A stretch of 64,000 nucleotides of DNA from Evansella halocellulosilytica. GTDB taxonomy: Bacteria > Bacillota > Bacilli > Bacillales > Salisediminibacteriaceae. Each line of letters opens with the position of its first letter. The first letter of the stretch is position 1. This document shows positions 19,108 to 28,424 of the stretch, in pieces. Both the position numbers and the translations under genes were made by a program. The stretch is taken from positions 1,460,039 to 1,524,038 of the forward strand of contig NZ_NIST01000001.1 in NCBI RefSeq assembly GCF_002335745.1, in the 5' to 3' direction. The notes beneath the pieces are model-generated. The model did not search any database, had not been told where the DNA came from, and saw only the letters and a program-made list of their open reading frames with translations.

Positions 19108-21855
19108 ATGGCGTATCAATCAGAGGCTAAGTTGGAGCAAAATATGGTCAAACAATTAGTTACTCAAGGTTATGAACCAGTTAAAATAGAGAATTATGAG
19201 GCACTGTTAGAGAATTTTCGTCATCAGATTAACCTTTTTAATAAGAAAAAACTTGAGGGTCAACCTTTAACGGATGCAGAATTTAATCGACTGATGACCA
19301 AGATCGACGGTAAAAGCATTTTTGAATCGGCAAAAATACTTAGAGATAAACAACTAATTCAACGAGATGACGGATCTGAACTTTATGTAGAACTATTTAA
19401 TAAAAGAGAATGGTGTAAAAACCTTTTTCAAGTTACGACACAGACAACAGTAACAAACAGGTATACGAACCGTTATGATGTGACTATTTTAATTAACGGT
19501 TTGCCACTTATCCAAATAGAGTTAAAAAGACGTGGTTTGGATTTTAAAGAAGCATTTAATCAAATCCAACGGTATCGAAAACATTCTTTTAAAGGACTGT
19601 ATCGTTTCCTGCAAATTTTTGTTGTCAGCAATGGGGTAGATACAAAGTACTTCTCCAATTCTGATGGTGAGATTCTATTCGGATTCACATTCTTTTGGGC
19701 GGATGAACAAAATAATTCAATCACTAATTTACAAGAGTTTACATCAGATTTTCTTGAAAGATGCCATATTGCAAAGATGATTTCTCGATACATGGTTCTT
19801 AATGATTCAGAAAAGATCTTAATGGTAATGAGGCCTTATCAGGTTTATGCGGTTGAAAAGCTCGTCCAACGTGCTTTAGAAACTCAAAATAACGGCTATG
19901 TTTGGCATACGACAGGCTCAGGAAAAACCCTAACATCATTCAAAGCAAGTCAAATCCTTGCAAATGAAGAACAAATTAAAAAGGTGTTCTTTCTTGTTGA
20001 CCGTCAAGATCTTGATAGTCAAACGATTCAAGAGTTTAACAAGTTTCAGCAAGGCTCTGTTGATACGACTGACAAAACAGATGTGTTAGTCGATCAGATT
20101 AAAGATAAGGCTAGTCCATTTATTGTTACGACAATTCAAAAGATGGCAAACGCTGTGAAAAACCCAAGGTATGCAGATATTATGGCTCCTTATAAAGAAG
20201 AGAGAGTTATTTTTATCATTGATGAATGCCATCGAACGCAGTTTGGTAAAATGAGAAATGATATTGACAGACACTTTCAGAAAGCGCAATACTTCGGTTT
20301 TACTGGAACACCAAGGTTTGAAGAAAATAAAAGTCAGGATGGCCGTACAACAGCAGACCTCTTTGAAAAGTGTTTGCATACGTACTTGATTAAAGATGCT
20401 ATTCGTGACGGAAATGTACTAGGTTTTTCAGTTGAATATATTCGAACGTTCAAATCGAGTTTGGATTATAGTGATCCTACTGAAGTTTATGGAATTGATA
20501 CTGATGAGGTTTGGCATTCAGATGAACATATGAATTTAGTGACAGATCATATTCTAAACCACCATCATCGTCGTGCAAAAAGTAAGGGTTATACGGCTAT
20601 TTTTACCGTGGATTCGATACCATCATTAATTAGATATTATGATCTATTTAAGCAAAGAGATCATAATTTTACTGTTGCAGGTATCTTTACTTATGGGGCT
20701 AATGAAGAAAGTGAAGAGCGTGAGGAACATTCAAGGGATGCACTTGAACGGATGATAAATGATTATAATGTTTATTTCGGCACAGACTATTCAACGGAAG
20801 TGTGGAATAGTTACTTTTCAGATGTGTCCAGAAGGGTGAAAGCAGCACAAATTGATATTTTAATTGTGGTTCGAATGTTCCTAACGGGGTTTGATAGTAA
20901 AACATTAAATACCCTTTATGTAGATAAAAACTTAAAACACCATGACCTTCTACAAGCTTATAGTCGAACGAATCGTGTAGAAAAATCAACAAAACCTTAT
21001 GGAAATATTGTCTGTTACCGTAACTTAAAAGATGCAACAGATGAAGCCATACGGATCTTTTCAAAAACTGACTCTGTTGATGAAGTCTTAATGAAATCAT
21101 ATGAAGAGTACCATGAACAATTCCTTAAGGCTCAAGAACTTGTAAGACAAATTGCAGAAAATCCAGAATCTGTCGATGTACTTGAACGTGAAGAAGATCA
21201 AAAAAAGTTCGTTATGGCTTTTAAGAATATGACAAGAATGTTATTGAGGATGCAAAACTTCTCGGAGTTTGAATTTGACGAAGAAAAGCTAAAGATTGAT
21301 GAACAAACGTACGAAGATTATAAAAGTAAATACTTTAAAATTGTTGATCGTACGAGAAATCAGGAAGAGAAGGTTTCTATATTGCAAGATCTTGATTTTG
21401 AATTGGAACTTATGCATACAGATCGTATTAATGTAAGTTATATTATGAATCTGATTCGTAACTTGGATTTTGAAGACCAGAAGAAGCTTGATAAAGAGCT
21501 TGCCTTTATTAAAGGAGAACTTGGACGTGCAACTGATCCTGAATTACGCTTAAAAGTAGAGCTCATAGAAGATTTCATAGAAAAAGTAGCACCGACTCTG
21601 ACAAATGATGATTCAGTGGTTGATGCATATTACGATTTCGAAGAAAAAATGCGTGAAAAGGAAATTGGAAAGTTTGCCGAATTAGTCGGGATGGAAGATG
21701 ATCACTTACGTGAGCATCTAGCTGTTTACGAATACAGTAACTTAATTGAGCAACCGAAAATCTATGATGAACTTAGTGGCAGCTTTATAAAGAAAAAGAA
21801 ACTCGTTACAAAAGTTAAGGATTTTATAAAAGAGCATACGCAAAAATATGCATAG
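19108..21855 (+). CDS. hsdR: type I restriction enzyme, R (HsdR) subunit
   Basis: 915 aa translocase-nuclease of a type I R-M system. N-terminal nuclease: D of RYDVTILING with E and K of QIELKRR (PD-(D/E)xK). Helicase motifs: Walker A TGSGKT, DECH in FIIDECHRTQFG, FTGTPRF, and motif VI LLQAYSRTNRV. The C-terminal 250 residues are helical and probably contact HsdM. ATG 19108 follows GGAAAGGTGG. It lies upstream of hsdS'-hsdM-hsdS and has its own terminator, so the methylase part is transcribed separately. Confidence 0.95.
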   Translation: MAYQSEAKLEQNMVKQLVTQGYEPVKIENYEALLENFRHQINLFNKKKLEGQPLTDAEFNRLMTKIDGKSIFESAKILRDKQLIQRDDGSELYVELFNKREWCKNLFQVTTQTTVTNRYTNRYDVTILINGLPLIQIELKRRGLDFKEAFNQIQRYRKHSFKGLYRFLQIFVVSNGVDTKYFSNSDGEILFGFTFFWADEQNNSITNLQEFTSDFLERCHIAKMISRYMVLNDSEKILMVMRPYQVYAVEKLVQRALETQNNGYVWHTTGSGKTLTSFKASQILANEEQIKKVFFLVDRQDLDSQTIQEFNKFQQGSVDTTDKTDVLVDQIKDKASPFIVTTIQKMANAVKNPRYADIMAPYKEERVIFIIDECHRTQFGKMRNDIDRHFQKAQYFGFTGTPRFEENKSQDGRTTADLFEKCLHTYLIKDAIRDGNVLGFSVEYIRTFKSSLDYSDPTEVYGIDTDEVWHSDEHMNLVTDHILNHHHRRAKSKGYTAIFTVDSIPSLIRYYDLFKQRDHNFTVAGIFTYGANEESEEREEHSRDALERMINDYNVYFGTDYSTEVWNSYFSDVSRRVKAAQIDILIVVRMFLTGFDSKTLNTLYVDKNLKHHDLLQAYSRTNRVEKSTKPYGNIVCYRNLKDATDEAIRIFSKTDSVDEVLMKSYEEYHEQFLKAQELVRQIAENPESVDVLEREEDQKKFVMAFKNMTRMLLRMQNFSEFEFDEEKLKIDEQTYEDYKSKYFKIVDRTRNQEEKVSILQDLDFELELMHTDRINVSYIMNLIRNLDFEDQKKLDKELAFIKGELGRATDPELRLKVELIEDFIEKVAPTLTNDDSVVDAYYDFEEKMREKEIGKFAELVGMEDDHLREHLAVYEYSNLIEQPKIYDELSGSFIKKKKLVTKVKDFIKEHTQKYA

Positions 21856-21879
21856 AGAGGGTATCCCTCTCTTTTATTT
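21853..21879 (+). terminator. hsdR terminator
   Basis: AGAGAGGG and CCCTCTCT form a tight hairpin overlapping the hsdR stop codon, followed by TTTTATTT. Confidence 0.85.
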
Positions 21880-21880
21880 G

Positions 21881-21932
21881 TGTAATTTTATATAATTACA
21901 TTGAAATTGTATTGTAATTTTATATAATTACA
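21881..21932 (+). promoter_or_regulatory. tandem palindromic operator, hsdR-hsdS' intergenic region
   Basis: Two identical 20-base copies of TGTAATTTTATATAATTACA start at 21881 and 21913, 32 bases apart (three helical turns). Each has perfect 7-base arms TGTAATT/AATTACA. They lie between the hsdR terminator and the ribosome site of the methylase operon, where a regulator controlling modification before restriction would act. The binding protein is not known. Confidence 0.7.
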
Positions 21933-22014
21933 CTTATAATGTGTTTATACTTAAAGAAGGGAGGAGTTCTCCATTATACTTCAAAACATTGCCTCGATTC
22001 ATCAAGGGATCAAT

Positions 22015-22566
22015 GTGACTCGGGTTGAATCGAAAGTCCGCCATCATGATAATCAGGAATTTCAAGTTCTGTCACTAAAGGAATTTAATGAAGTCTTAGG
22101 GGCGAACTACCGTGTTACAAAGGAGCGTTCTTCTGTCATTGAGGTAAAAAAGAGTCGTATTAAGAAACATCTTCTTATTGACCCTACTCGAGTGATTATT
22201 CATCTTTTATCTCAAAAGGCAGTTCGCTTTCCGAGCGACTATGAAGGGTATTTGATTCCACTTAATTTTGTCGCTTTGGATTTTGACGAAACAGCAGACC
22301 CTGATTATATAACGTGGTATTTTAACGAGCATCCTAAGATGAAGAAACAACTTATACTTGCTACTCAAGGATCAAGTGTAACTTCTTTATCACTCGTTAA
22401 TTTAAAGGATCTGAAAGTTGAACTACCAGATATAAAAAAACAAAAACAAATTGGCAAAGCTTATCGCTTATCAAAAGACAAACAAAAACTTCAACAAGAA
22501 CGAATTTCCTTAGAACAGGAAGCTATTAAACAAAAACTAATCAATGTGCTGGAGGGTACGACATGA
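22015..22566 (+). CDS. half-size type I specificity (HsdS-like) protein
   Basis: 183 aa from GTG 22015. One target-recognition-domain pattern: LILATQGSSVTSLSLVNLKDLKVELPDIKKQKQIGKAYRLSKDKQKL, i.e. the conserved junction before the central helix, then one coiled-coil helix. Normal HsdS has two such halves. GTG 22015 has no ribosome site. A strong GGGAGGAG precedes an in-frame ATT at 21973, which would add 14 residues resembling a TRD start (LQNIASIHQGIN). A rare ATT start is therefore possible. Its stop overlaps the hsdM ATG (ATGA). Confidence 0.7.
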   Translation: MTRVESKVRHHDNQEFQVLSLKEFNEVLGANYRVTKERSSVIEVKKSRIKKHLLIDPTRVIIHLLSQKAVRFPSDYEGYLIPLNFVALDFDETADPDYITWYFNEHPKMKKQLILATQGSSVTSLSLVNLKDLKVELPDIKKQKQIGKAYRLSKDKQKLQQERISLEQEAIKQKLINVLEGTT

Positions 22567-24116
22567 CAAAAACAGAAAAACAACGTCTGCATCAGGCAGA
22601 ACTACATAAAAAATTATGGAACATGGCCAATGATTTACGAGGACAAATGGAAGCGTATGAATTTAAAAACTATATTCTTGGGTTAATCTTCTATCGATAT
22701 TTATCAGAAAAGGTAGAGACACGAGCAAATAAGCTACTAGAGGAAGATGGTATTAGCTTTGATGAGGCTTGGAAGGATGAAGAATATCGAGAAGGACTAA
22801 CTGAATATTTAATTCAGGAGCTTGGATATGTCATTGAAACACAATTTTTGTTTTCCCATATGATTCGAGAAATTGAAAAAGGAGATAATGGTGTGTTTGA
22901 TGTTGAGATGCTTCAAAAAGGGATTAACTCTATTGAAGAATCAACATTAGGAGCTGAGAGCCAAGAAGATTTCCAACATCTTTTTGATGATATGGATTTA
23001 TCTTCCTCACGTCTAGGAAGAGAAGTTAGTGCCCGTTCAAAGCTTATTGCAAAGATCATGGTCAGTATTAATGAAATTCCATTCTTGCATGATGATGTGG
23101 ATATTGATGTATTGGGAGATGCTTACGAATATATGATTTCTCAATTCGCAGCTAGTGCTGGTAAGAAAGCAGGAGAATTCTATACGCCACAACAAGTATC
23201 TACAATTCTTGCGAAAATTGTCACTGCTGGGAAAGATGAAATCAAGCATGTGTATGATCCAACATGTGGTTCAGGTTCATTACTCCTTAGAGTTGCAAAA
23301 GAGGCTAAGGTATGGAAGTACTATGGACAAGAAAAAACGTCAACAACTTATAACTTGGCTCGTATGAACATGCTTTTACATGACGTAGAGTATCGAAGAT
23401 TTGATATTCAAAATGAGGATACGTTGGAAGAACCGCACCATCTTGATATGCGTTTTGAAGCTGTTGTTGCCAATCCACCATACAGTGCTAAATGGAGTGC
23501 TGATTCAAAGTTCATGGATGATGAACGATTCAGTGCGTATGGCAAGCTTGCACCAAAATCAAAAGCAGACTTTGCTTTTATTCAACATATGATCCATCAG
23601 CTAGATGACAATGGTACGATGGCGGTTGTTCTTCCACATGGTGTTTTATTTAGAGGAGCTGCGGAAGGGACGATACGAAAGTATTTAATTGAGAACAAAA
23701 ATTACTTGGATGCGGTGATTGGACTCCCAGCGAATATTTTCTATGGAACATCTATCCCAACATGTGTCCTGGTATTTAAGAAGTGTCGTAAAGAAAGTGA
23801 CAACGTGATCTTCGTTGATGCATCCAGTGAGTATGAAAAAGGGAAGAACCAAAATTACTTAACTGATGAAAACGTGGAGCGAATCATTAAGACATATCTT
23901 GACCGTCAAACAGTTGATAAATTTGCTTACTCTGCAACATTGGAAGAAATCAAAGAGAATGACTATAACCTTAATATTCCTAGATATGTTGATACATTTG
24001 AAGAAGAAGATCCAGTAGATCTAGAAGCAGTATCCAAACGAATAGAAGAGATTGATAAAGAAATTTCTGAGATTGATCAGGAATTAGAGAAGTATTTTAA
24101 AGAGTTGGGGATGTAA
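22563..24116 (+). CDS. hsdM: type I N6-adenine DNA methyltransferase, M (HsdM) subunit
   Basis: 517 aa. N-terminal HsdM helical domain (LWNMANDLRGQMEAYEFKNYILGLIFYRYL), SAM-binding motif I DPTCGSGSLLL and catalytic motif IV NPPYS, then an acidic helical C-terminus that binds HsdS. It forms the methylase with the HsdS subunits and the restriction complex with HsdR. Translationally coupled to the half HsdS before it; hsdS starts 4 bases after its stop. Confidence 0.95.
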   Translation: MTKTEKQRLHQAELHKKLWNMANDLRGQMEAYEFKNYILGLIFYRYLSEKVETRANKLLEEDGISFDEAWKDEEYREGLTEYLIQELGYVIETQFLFSHMIREIEKGDNGVFDVEMLQKGINSIEESTLGAESQEDFQHLFDDMDLSSSRLGREVSARSKLIAKIMVSINEIPFLHDDVDIDVLGDAYEYMISQFAASAGKKAGEFYTPQQVSTILAKIVTAGKDEIKHVYDPTCGSGSLLLRVAKEAKVWKYYGQEKTSTTYNLARMNMLLHDVEYRRFDIQNEDTLEEPHHLDMRFEAVVANPPYSAKWSADSKFMDDERFSAYGKLAPKSKADFAFIQHMIHQLDDNGTMAVVLPHGVLFRGAAEGTIRKYLIENKNYLDAVIGLPANIFYGTSIPTCVLVFKKCRKESDNVIFVDASSEYEKGKNQNYLTDENVERIIKTYLDRQTVDKFAYSATLEEIKENDYNLNIPRYVDTFEEEDPVDLEAVSKRIEEIDKEISEIDQELEKYFKELGM

Positions 24117-24119
24117 GCT

Positions 24120-25319
24120 ATGAAAACTCCTGAGTTGAGATTTAAAAATTACAAAGATAACTGGAAGTTAAGTTATTTAAATCAGCTATGTGAAATTAAC
24201 CCCAAGAGTGGGGATCTTCCGTGGGAATTTATTTATATAAGCTTGGAATGCGTTAAACAAGGGGAGTTATTATCGCAAAATATTTTAGAGAAACATAATG
24301 CTCCAAGCCGAGCAAAAAGAGTTTTAGAATTAGGAGATGTGTTATTCCAGTCAGTTAGATCTTATCAGAAGAATCATTATATTTTATCTGAGGAATTTAC
24401 TCTACCAACAGTTGCATCTACTGGTTTTTCACTACTTCGGGCAAAAGAAGATGAAAGATTTTTATATCACCTATTATTTACATCCCGTTTTTCACATGAA
24501 GTAAAAATACGAAGTACAGGGTCAAATTATCCTGCGATTAATGGCAGTGATTTATCAGATGTTGAAGTTAGTTATCCTTCCACGAGTGAACAACAAAAAA
24601 TCGGTGAATTCTTTACACTCTTAGATGAGCGCATTAAAAAACAACATGAAAAGGTAGGTTTGTTAAAAGAGCAGAAGAAAGGTTTGCTGCAAAAAATCTT
24701 TAATCAAGAATTGCGTTTTATGAATGATGAAGGGAAGGAGTTTCAAAAGTGGAAGCGAGTGCAATTAAGTGAGGTAGCAAGTAAAGTAAAAGAGAAAAAT
24801 AAATCATTAGTTACAAATGTAATCTCAAACTCAGCCTTGTATGGTTTAATTAAGCAAAAAGATTACTTTGACAAAGATATTGCAAATGCTTCGAATATTG
24901 CTGGTTATTATGTAATAAAAGAAGGAGATCTTGTTTATAATCCTCGAATTTCAAAAGAAGCACCGTATGGGCCAGTTAGTGTTTATCCTTTTCCTGAAGC
25001 TGGAGTAGTTTCCCCATTGTATTTATGTTTTAGAGTTAATAATAACTCAGTCAACTCAAGGTTTCTCCATTATTACTTTAAATCTAGCCAATGGCATAAG
25101 CATATTTATACTCACGGTGATAAAGGGGCGAGGCATGACAGAGTTAGTATAAAAGATGTTGATTTTTTCAAATTGCAAATAAACCTTCCCGTTGAAAAAG
25201 AACAAAACAAAATAGCAAAGGTATTGGATCTTTTCGAGAAAAAGGAAATAATGGAAAAAGAGAAACTGCGGTCTTTACATGATCAAAAAAAAGGGTTTCT
25301 GCAACAGGTCTTCATCTAA
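24120..25319 (+). CDS. hsdS: type I specificity (HsdS) subunit
   Basis: 399 aa with two target recognition domains, each closed by a conserved helix: STSEQQKIGEFFTLLDERIKKQHEKVGLLKEQKKGLLQKIF (about residues 155-195) and PVEKEQNKIAKVLDLFEKKEIMEKEKLRSLHDQKKGFLQQVF at the C-terminus. These read the two halves of the DNA target. The target itself cannot be read from the sequence. A half HsdS upstream could replace one half (see findings). Confidence 0.93.
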   Translation: MKTPELRFKNYKDNWKLSYLNQLCEINPKSGDLPWEFIYISLECVKQGELLSQNILEKHNAPSRAKRVLELGDVLFQSVRSYQKNHYILSEEFTLPTVASTGFSLLRAKEDERFLYHLLFTSRFSHEVKIRSTGSNYPAINGSDLSDVEVSYPSTSEQQKIGEFFTLLDERIKKQHEKVGLLKEQKKGLLQKIFNQELRFMNDEGKEFQKWKRVQLSEVASKVKEKNKSLVTNVISNSALYGLIKQKDYFDKDIANASNIAGYYVIKEGDLVYNPRISKEAPYGPVSVYPFPEAGVVSPLYLCFRVNNNSVNSRFLHYYFKSSQWHKHIYTHGDKGARHDRVSIKDVDFFKLQINLPVEKEQNKIAKVLDLFEKKEIMEKEKLRSLHDQKKGFLQQVFI

Positions 25320-25369
25320 CCAACTGAAAAAACTATATCCACGGCTGATAATTGGAGAGGCGATTTATT

Positions 25370-26185
25370 ATGAGTACAACTAAAACAATTAATTACAGGA
25401 AATTCAAAAGAGATAGATTTGGTATATGTAATATTTGCTTAGAAAAAAAGCCTCTGAGTTGGGATCATGTTCCCCCTAAAAATGCAGTTAATATTACTGA
25501 AACAGAAATTTATGAAATACAAGAAGTGCTCGTGAAAGGTATAGAAGGAACTAAACCACATTTTTCTCAAAACGGGTTAAAGTTTAGAACGATTTGTAGT
25601 CAATGTAACTCTATACTTGGAACAGAATATGATCAAGAGTTTGGGGATTTAGCTAAAAATGTTACAAATTTAATGAAGTCAAGTTTATTTTTACCAGAAT
25701 CATTGACGGTTACAGTTAACCCTTATAAAGTTTCTAAAGCAATTATAGGGCATTTATTAAGTGCTAAAACACATACGGATAACAATTTAATTGAAAAGAA
25801 ATTGCGGTCATACTTTCTGTCTAGAGATCAAGAGTCATTAGATGGTCTTTATATACACTATTGGGTTTATCCGTACAATGATACAAAGATACTCCATGAC
25901 TTTTGGTTAAAAGATATTGGTGATGATTCAATGTCTATTAATGGGGGAAGCATATTAAAATTTTTCCCCCTTGCATTTATGATTCATGATAAGTCGGAAT
26001 ATGCAAATTTAGAAGAAATAACTTCAAAGATCGTTTCAAAAGAAGACACATGCCAACTACCGATATTTGTAAGACAAAATAGAGGGAATGATTGGCCTGA
26101 GGCTATTAAAAATAAAAAGGTGATGTTGGTTGGACAAGGCTTTAATAATTCTGTTTTTGCAAAACAGAGAACGAAAAAGAAGTAA
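25370..26185 (+). CDS. HNH endonuclease-like protein
   Basis: 271 aa. The N-terminal 90 residues show an HNH-type zinc fold: CNICLEKKPLSWDHVPPKNA (the DH pair and first CxxC) and RTICSQCNSILGTEYDQEF (second CxxC and Asn). The remaining two thirds are not recognised. ATG 25370 with GGAGAGG upstream is preferred over TTG 25352. It is 50 bases after hsdS in the same direction, so it may belong to the R-M operon as an accessory nuclease. Its function is inferred. Confidence 0.7.
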   Translation: MSTTKTINYRKFKRDRFGICNICLEKKPLSWDHVPPKNAVNITETEIYEIQEVLVKGIEGTKPHFSQNGLKFRTICSQCNSILGTEYDQEFGDLAKNVTNLMKSSLFLPESLTVTVNPYKVSKAIIGHLLSAKTHTDNNLIEKKLRSYFLSRDQESLDGLYIHYWVYPYNDTKILHDFWLKDIGDDSMSINGGSILKFFPLAFMIHDKSEYANLEEITSKIVSKEDTCQLPIFVRQNRGNDWPEAIKNKKVMLVGQGFNNSVFAKQRTKKK

Positions 26186-26194
26186 TTTTTACTT

Positions 26195-26538
26195 TTACGA
26201 ATCATATAGGTTTTTAGATATACCTAACATAAACCCATGGAATTTATCTACAGCTTCTTTTTTAAGGTTTTTCGTCATATGTGCATAAATGTCCATGGTA
26301 GTATTTATATCACTATGTCCAAGTCTTTCTTGAATCTCTTTTATGTGCACATTAGCCTCAATTAGAAGTGATGTATGTGTATGTCTAAATGAGTGGGGTG
26401 TTATGTGCTTATCGATTGATGTGTTTTTCAAAACCCTTTGAAGTCTTATGGCTACAGCTTTAATTGTTTTTGGATACCCTTCGTTTGTTGCAAAAATGAA
26501 CCCGTTGTCTTTATAAAAGGGTTCATTTTCTTTTTTTA
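26195..26538 (-). pseudogene. int: tyrosine integrase, C-terminal part (gene split by group II intron)
   Basis: Catalytic end of the integrase of element 1. HSFRHTHTSLL (His-x-x-Arg), LGHSD and YAHM with the nucleophilic Tyr are intact. The 5' part is at 28425-29280. Removing 26539-28424 joins the two in frame (E-Q-D-Q-I-K-K-E-N-E) to give a 402-residue protein, the usual size for ICE integrases. The intron reads on the opposite strand, so splicing cannot repair this mRNA. The short frame starting inside the intron (MLGAL...) is not a separate gene. Confidence 0.9.
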
Positions 26539-28424
26539 GTGCGCCCAGCATGGGTGTAATCTATAGGGTGAAAGTCCCGAACCACGAAGGCAGAAGTAGT
26601 GGTTAGCCAAACGCAAGGGTGTCCATGGTGACGTGGAATCTGAAGGAAGCGAGCGGCAGACCTCCGGTCTGAGGAACACGAACTTCATATGAGGCTAGGT
26701 ATCACTGGATGAGTTTGCTAAACAAAACAAAGTCCGTTCTGCCGAAGGTGGTACAGAGTAAATGAAGCAGATAGGTGGAGGGAAAGATTGCACTCTTACC
26801 TGGGGAGGCCTGGCTGTAACGCCAAGCTCACTTGGTAACCTATTTAGTGATAAATAGCTGAACAGTCAGGAGTCAGCAGAGGCCATAGTACTTTGAATGA
26901 TCTAGAGATTTAAGGGAAGGGCCGAATCATTTAAGAAGAATTAGCGCTTGGCGTACGTATTACTCAATGAAGCAGAAACATATAATCCTTCCTAATGGAG
27001 GACGTGGTGAATCCCACAGGGGACATAAGAAGGGCTGAGAGTAATACCACACAAGAAGATGATCTAATTCACGTAGGAGATTGATAAGAATGTTGGAACG
27101 AGTTCTATCACGGCAAAATTTAAATCGCGCACTCGAAAGAGTGGAGCGTAATAAAGGAAGTCACGGTGTAGATGGGATGAACGTACAAAACCTACGACCT
27201 TATCTTCATGAACACTGGGCATCCCTGCGAGCTCAGCTCGAAAGTGGTACCTATCAACCTCAACCTGTTCGCCGAGTCGAAATCCCGAAACCGAGCGGAG
27301 GTAAGAGGAAATTAGGAATCCCGACTGTGATAGACCGTTTCATACAACAGGCTATTGCACAAACACTGAGTGAGGTTTATGACCCAACATTCTCCACCAA
27401 AAGTTTTGGGTTCCGACCAGACAAACGTGCTCACGACGCTGTTCGACAAGCTAGGGGGTATATTAAAGAGGGTTGTCGCTGGGTCGTGGACATTGACCTA
27501 GAGAAATTCTTCGATAAGGTAAACCATGATAGATTAATGAGAACAATAAGTTATCGAGTGGATGACCCCATACTACTTAGGTTGATACGTAGGTATCTTC
27601 AATCTGGTGTGATGGAGAAAGGCCTTGTCAGTCCTAATACTGAAGGGACTCCGCAAGGAGGACCGCTTAGTCCCCTCCTGTCTAACATTGTTCTAGACGA
27701 ACTTGACAAGGAACTGGAGGAAAGAGGTCTTGCCTTCGTACGCTATGCCGACGATTGTAATATCTACGTCCGCTCTAGAAGAGCAGGTGAACGGATAATG
27801 GAAAGTATTACAACGTTTATTGAGAAGAAACTCAAACTGAAGGTGAACAAAGAGAAGAGTGCAGTAGACCGACCATGGAGAAGAACATTCCTAGGCTTCA
27901 CTTTCACCAACAACATTAAACAACCGAAAATTAGAGTATCCAAGCAAAGTATTCAACGTTTTAAACTGAGAATACGAAAACTCACCTCGAGGAAATGGTC
28001 AATTTCTATGGGGGATAGGATAGAGAAAATCAACCGCTATCTGATCGGTTGGATGGGCTATTATCAACTAGCCGAAACTACCTCAGTCTTTAAAAGGATT
28101 GATGGTTGGCTTCGAAGAAGGTTGAGGATGATTCGATGGAAAGAGTGGAAGAAGATTAAAACGAAACAAAAGAATCTTAGGAAGCAAGGAATCAATGAAC
28201 AACAGGCATGGGAGTGGGCTAATTCTAGACTAGGATACTGGCGTATAGCTAAAAGTCCTATATTAGATAGAGCCCTTGATAACCGATATTGGAATAATCA
28301 AGGGCTTAAAAGTCTACTTTTGAGATATCAATCGTTACGTTGGACTTAAATGAAACCGCCGTGTACCGAACGGTACGCACGGTGGTGTGAGAGGTCGGGG
28401 GTTAGTCACCCCCTCCTACTCGAT
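26539..28424 (+). mobile_element. group II intron (bacterial class C-like) inserted in the integrase gene
   Basis: The 5' end is GTGCGCC (GUGYG consensus). The 3' end has domain V (around 28350-28390) and domain VI, a hairpin with GAGAGG pairing to CCTCTC and an unpaired A at 28418, the presumed branch point. The intron ends in AT 6 bases later (28424). These limits restore the integrase frame exactly, which supports both ends. Length 1886 bases. The intron-encoded protein is at 27090-28349. Confidence 0.9.
27090..28349 (+). CDS. ltrA: group II intron reverse transcriptase/maturase
   Basis: 419 aa. RT domain motifs: GGKRKLGIPTVIDRFIQQAI (RT2), DIDLEKFFDKVNHD (RT3, catalytic Asp), TPQGGPLSPLLSNIVLDELD (RT4), FVRYADD (RT5, catalytic YADD), FLGF (RT7). 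The maturase X/GIIM region (RLGYWRIAKSPIL) ends the protein. No HNH endonuclease domain, as in class C introns. ATG 27090 has GGAGA upstream; TTG 27081 is an alternative. It assists splicing and target-primed insertion of its intron. Confidence 0.95.
   Translation: MLERVLSRQNLNRALERVERNKGSHGVDGMNVQNLRPYLHEHWASLRAQLESGTYQPQPVRRVEIPKPSGGKRKLGIPTVIDRFIQQAIAQTLSEVYDPTFSTKSFGFRPDKRAHDAVRQARGYIKEGCRWVVDIDLEKFFDKVNHDRLMRTISYRVDDPILLRLIRRYLQSGVMEKGLVSPNTEGTPQGGPLSPLLSNIVLDELDKELEERGLAFVRYADDCNIYVRSRRAGERIMESITTFIEKKLKLKVNKEKSAVDRPWRRTFLGFTFTNNIKQPKIRVSKQSIQRFKLRIRKLTSRKWSISMGDRIEKINRYLIGWMGYYQLAETTSVFKRIDGWLRRRLRMIRWKEWKKIKTKQKNLRKQGINEQQAWEWANSRLGYWRIAKSPILDRALDNRYWNNQGLKSLLLRYQSLRWT

Noticed and set aside
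19108-26185. R-M operon as a separate element with its own attachment site next to the integrase
   Set aside because: No copy of the groEL core was found around 26185-26200; the R-M genes are better read as cargo between the left core and the integrase.
26195-26551. Independent small integrase gene starting MLGALKK
   Set aside because: The start codon lies inside the intron; this is the 3' part of the split integrase.
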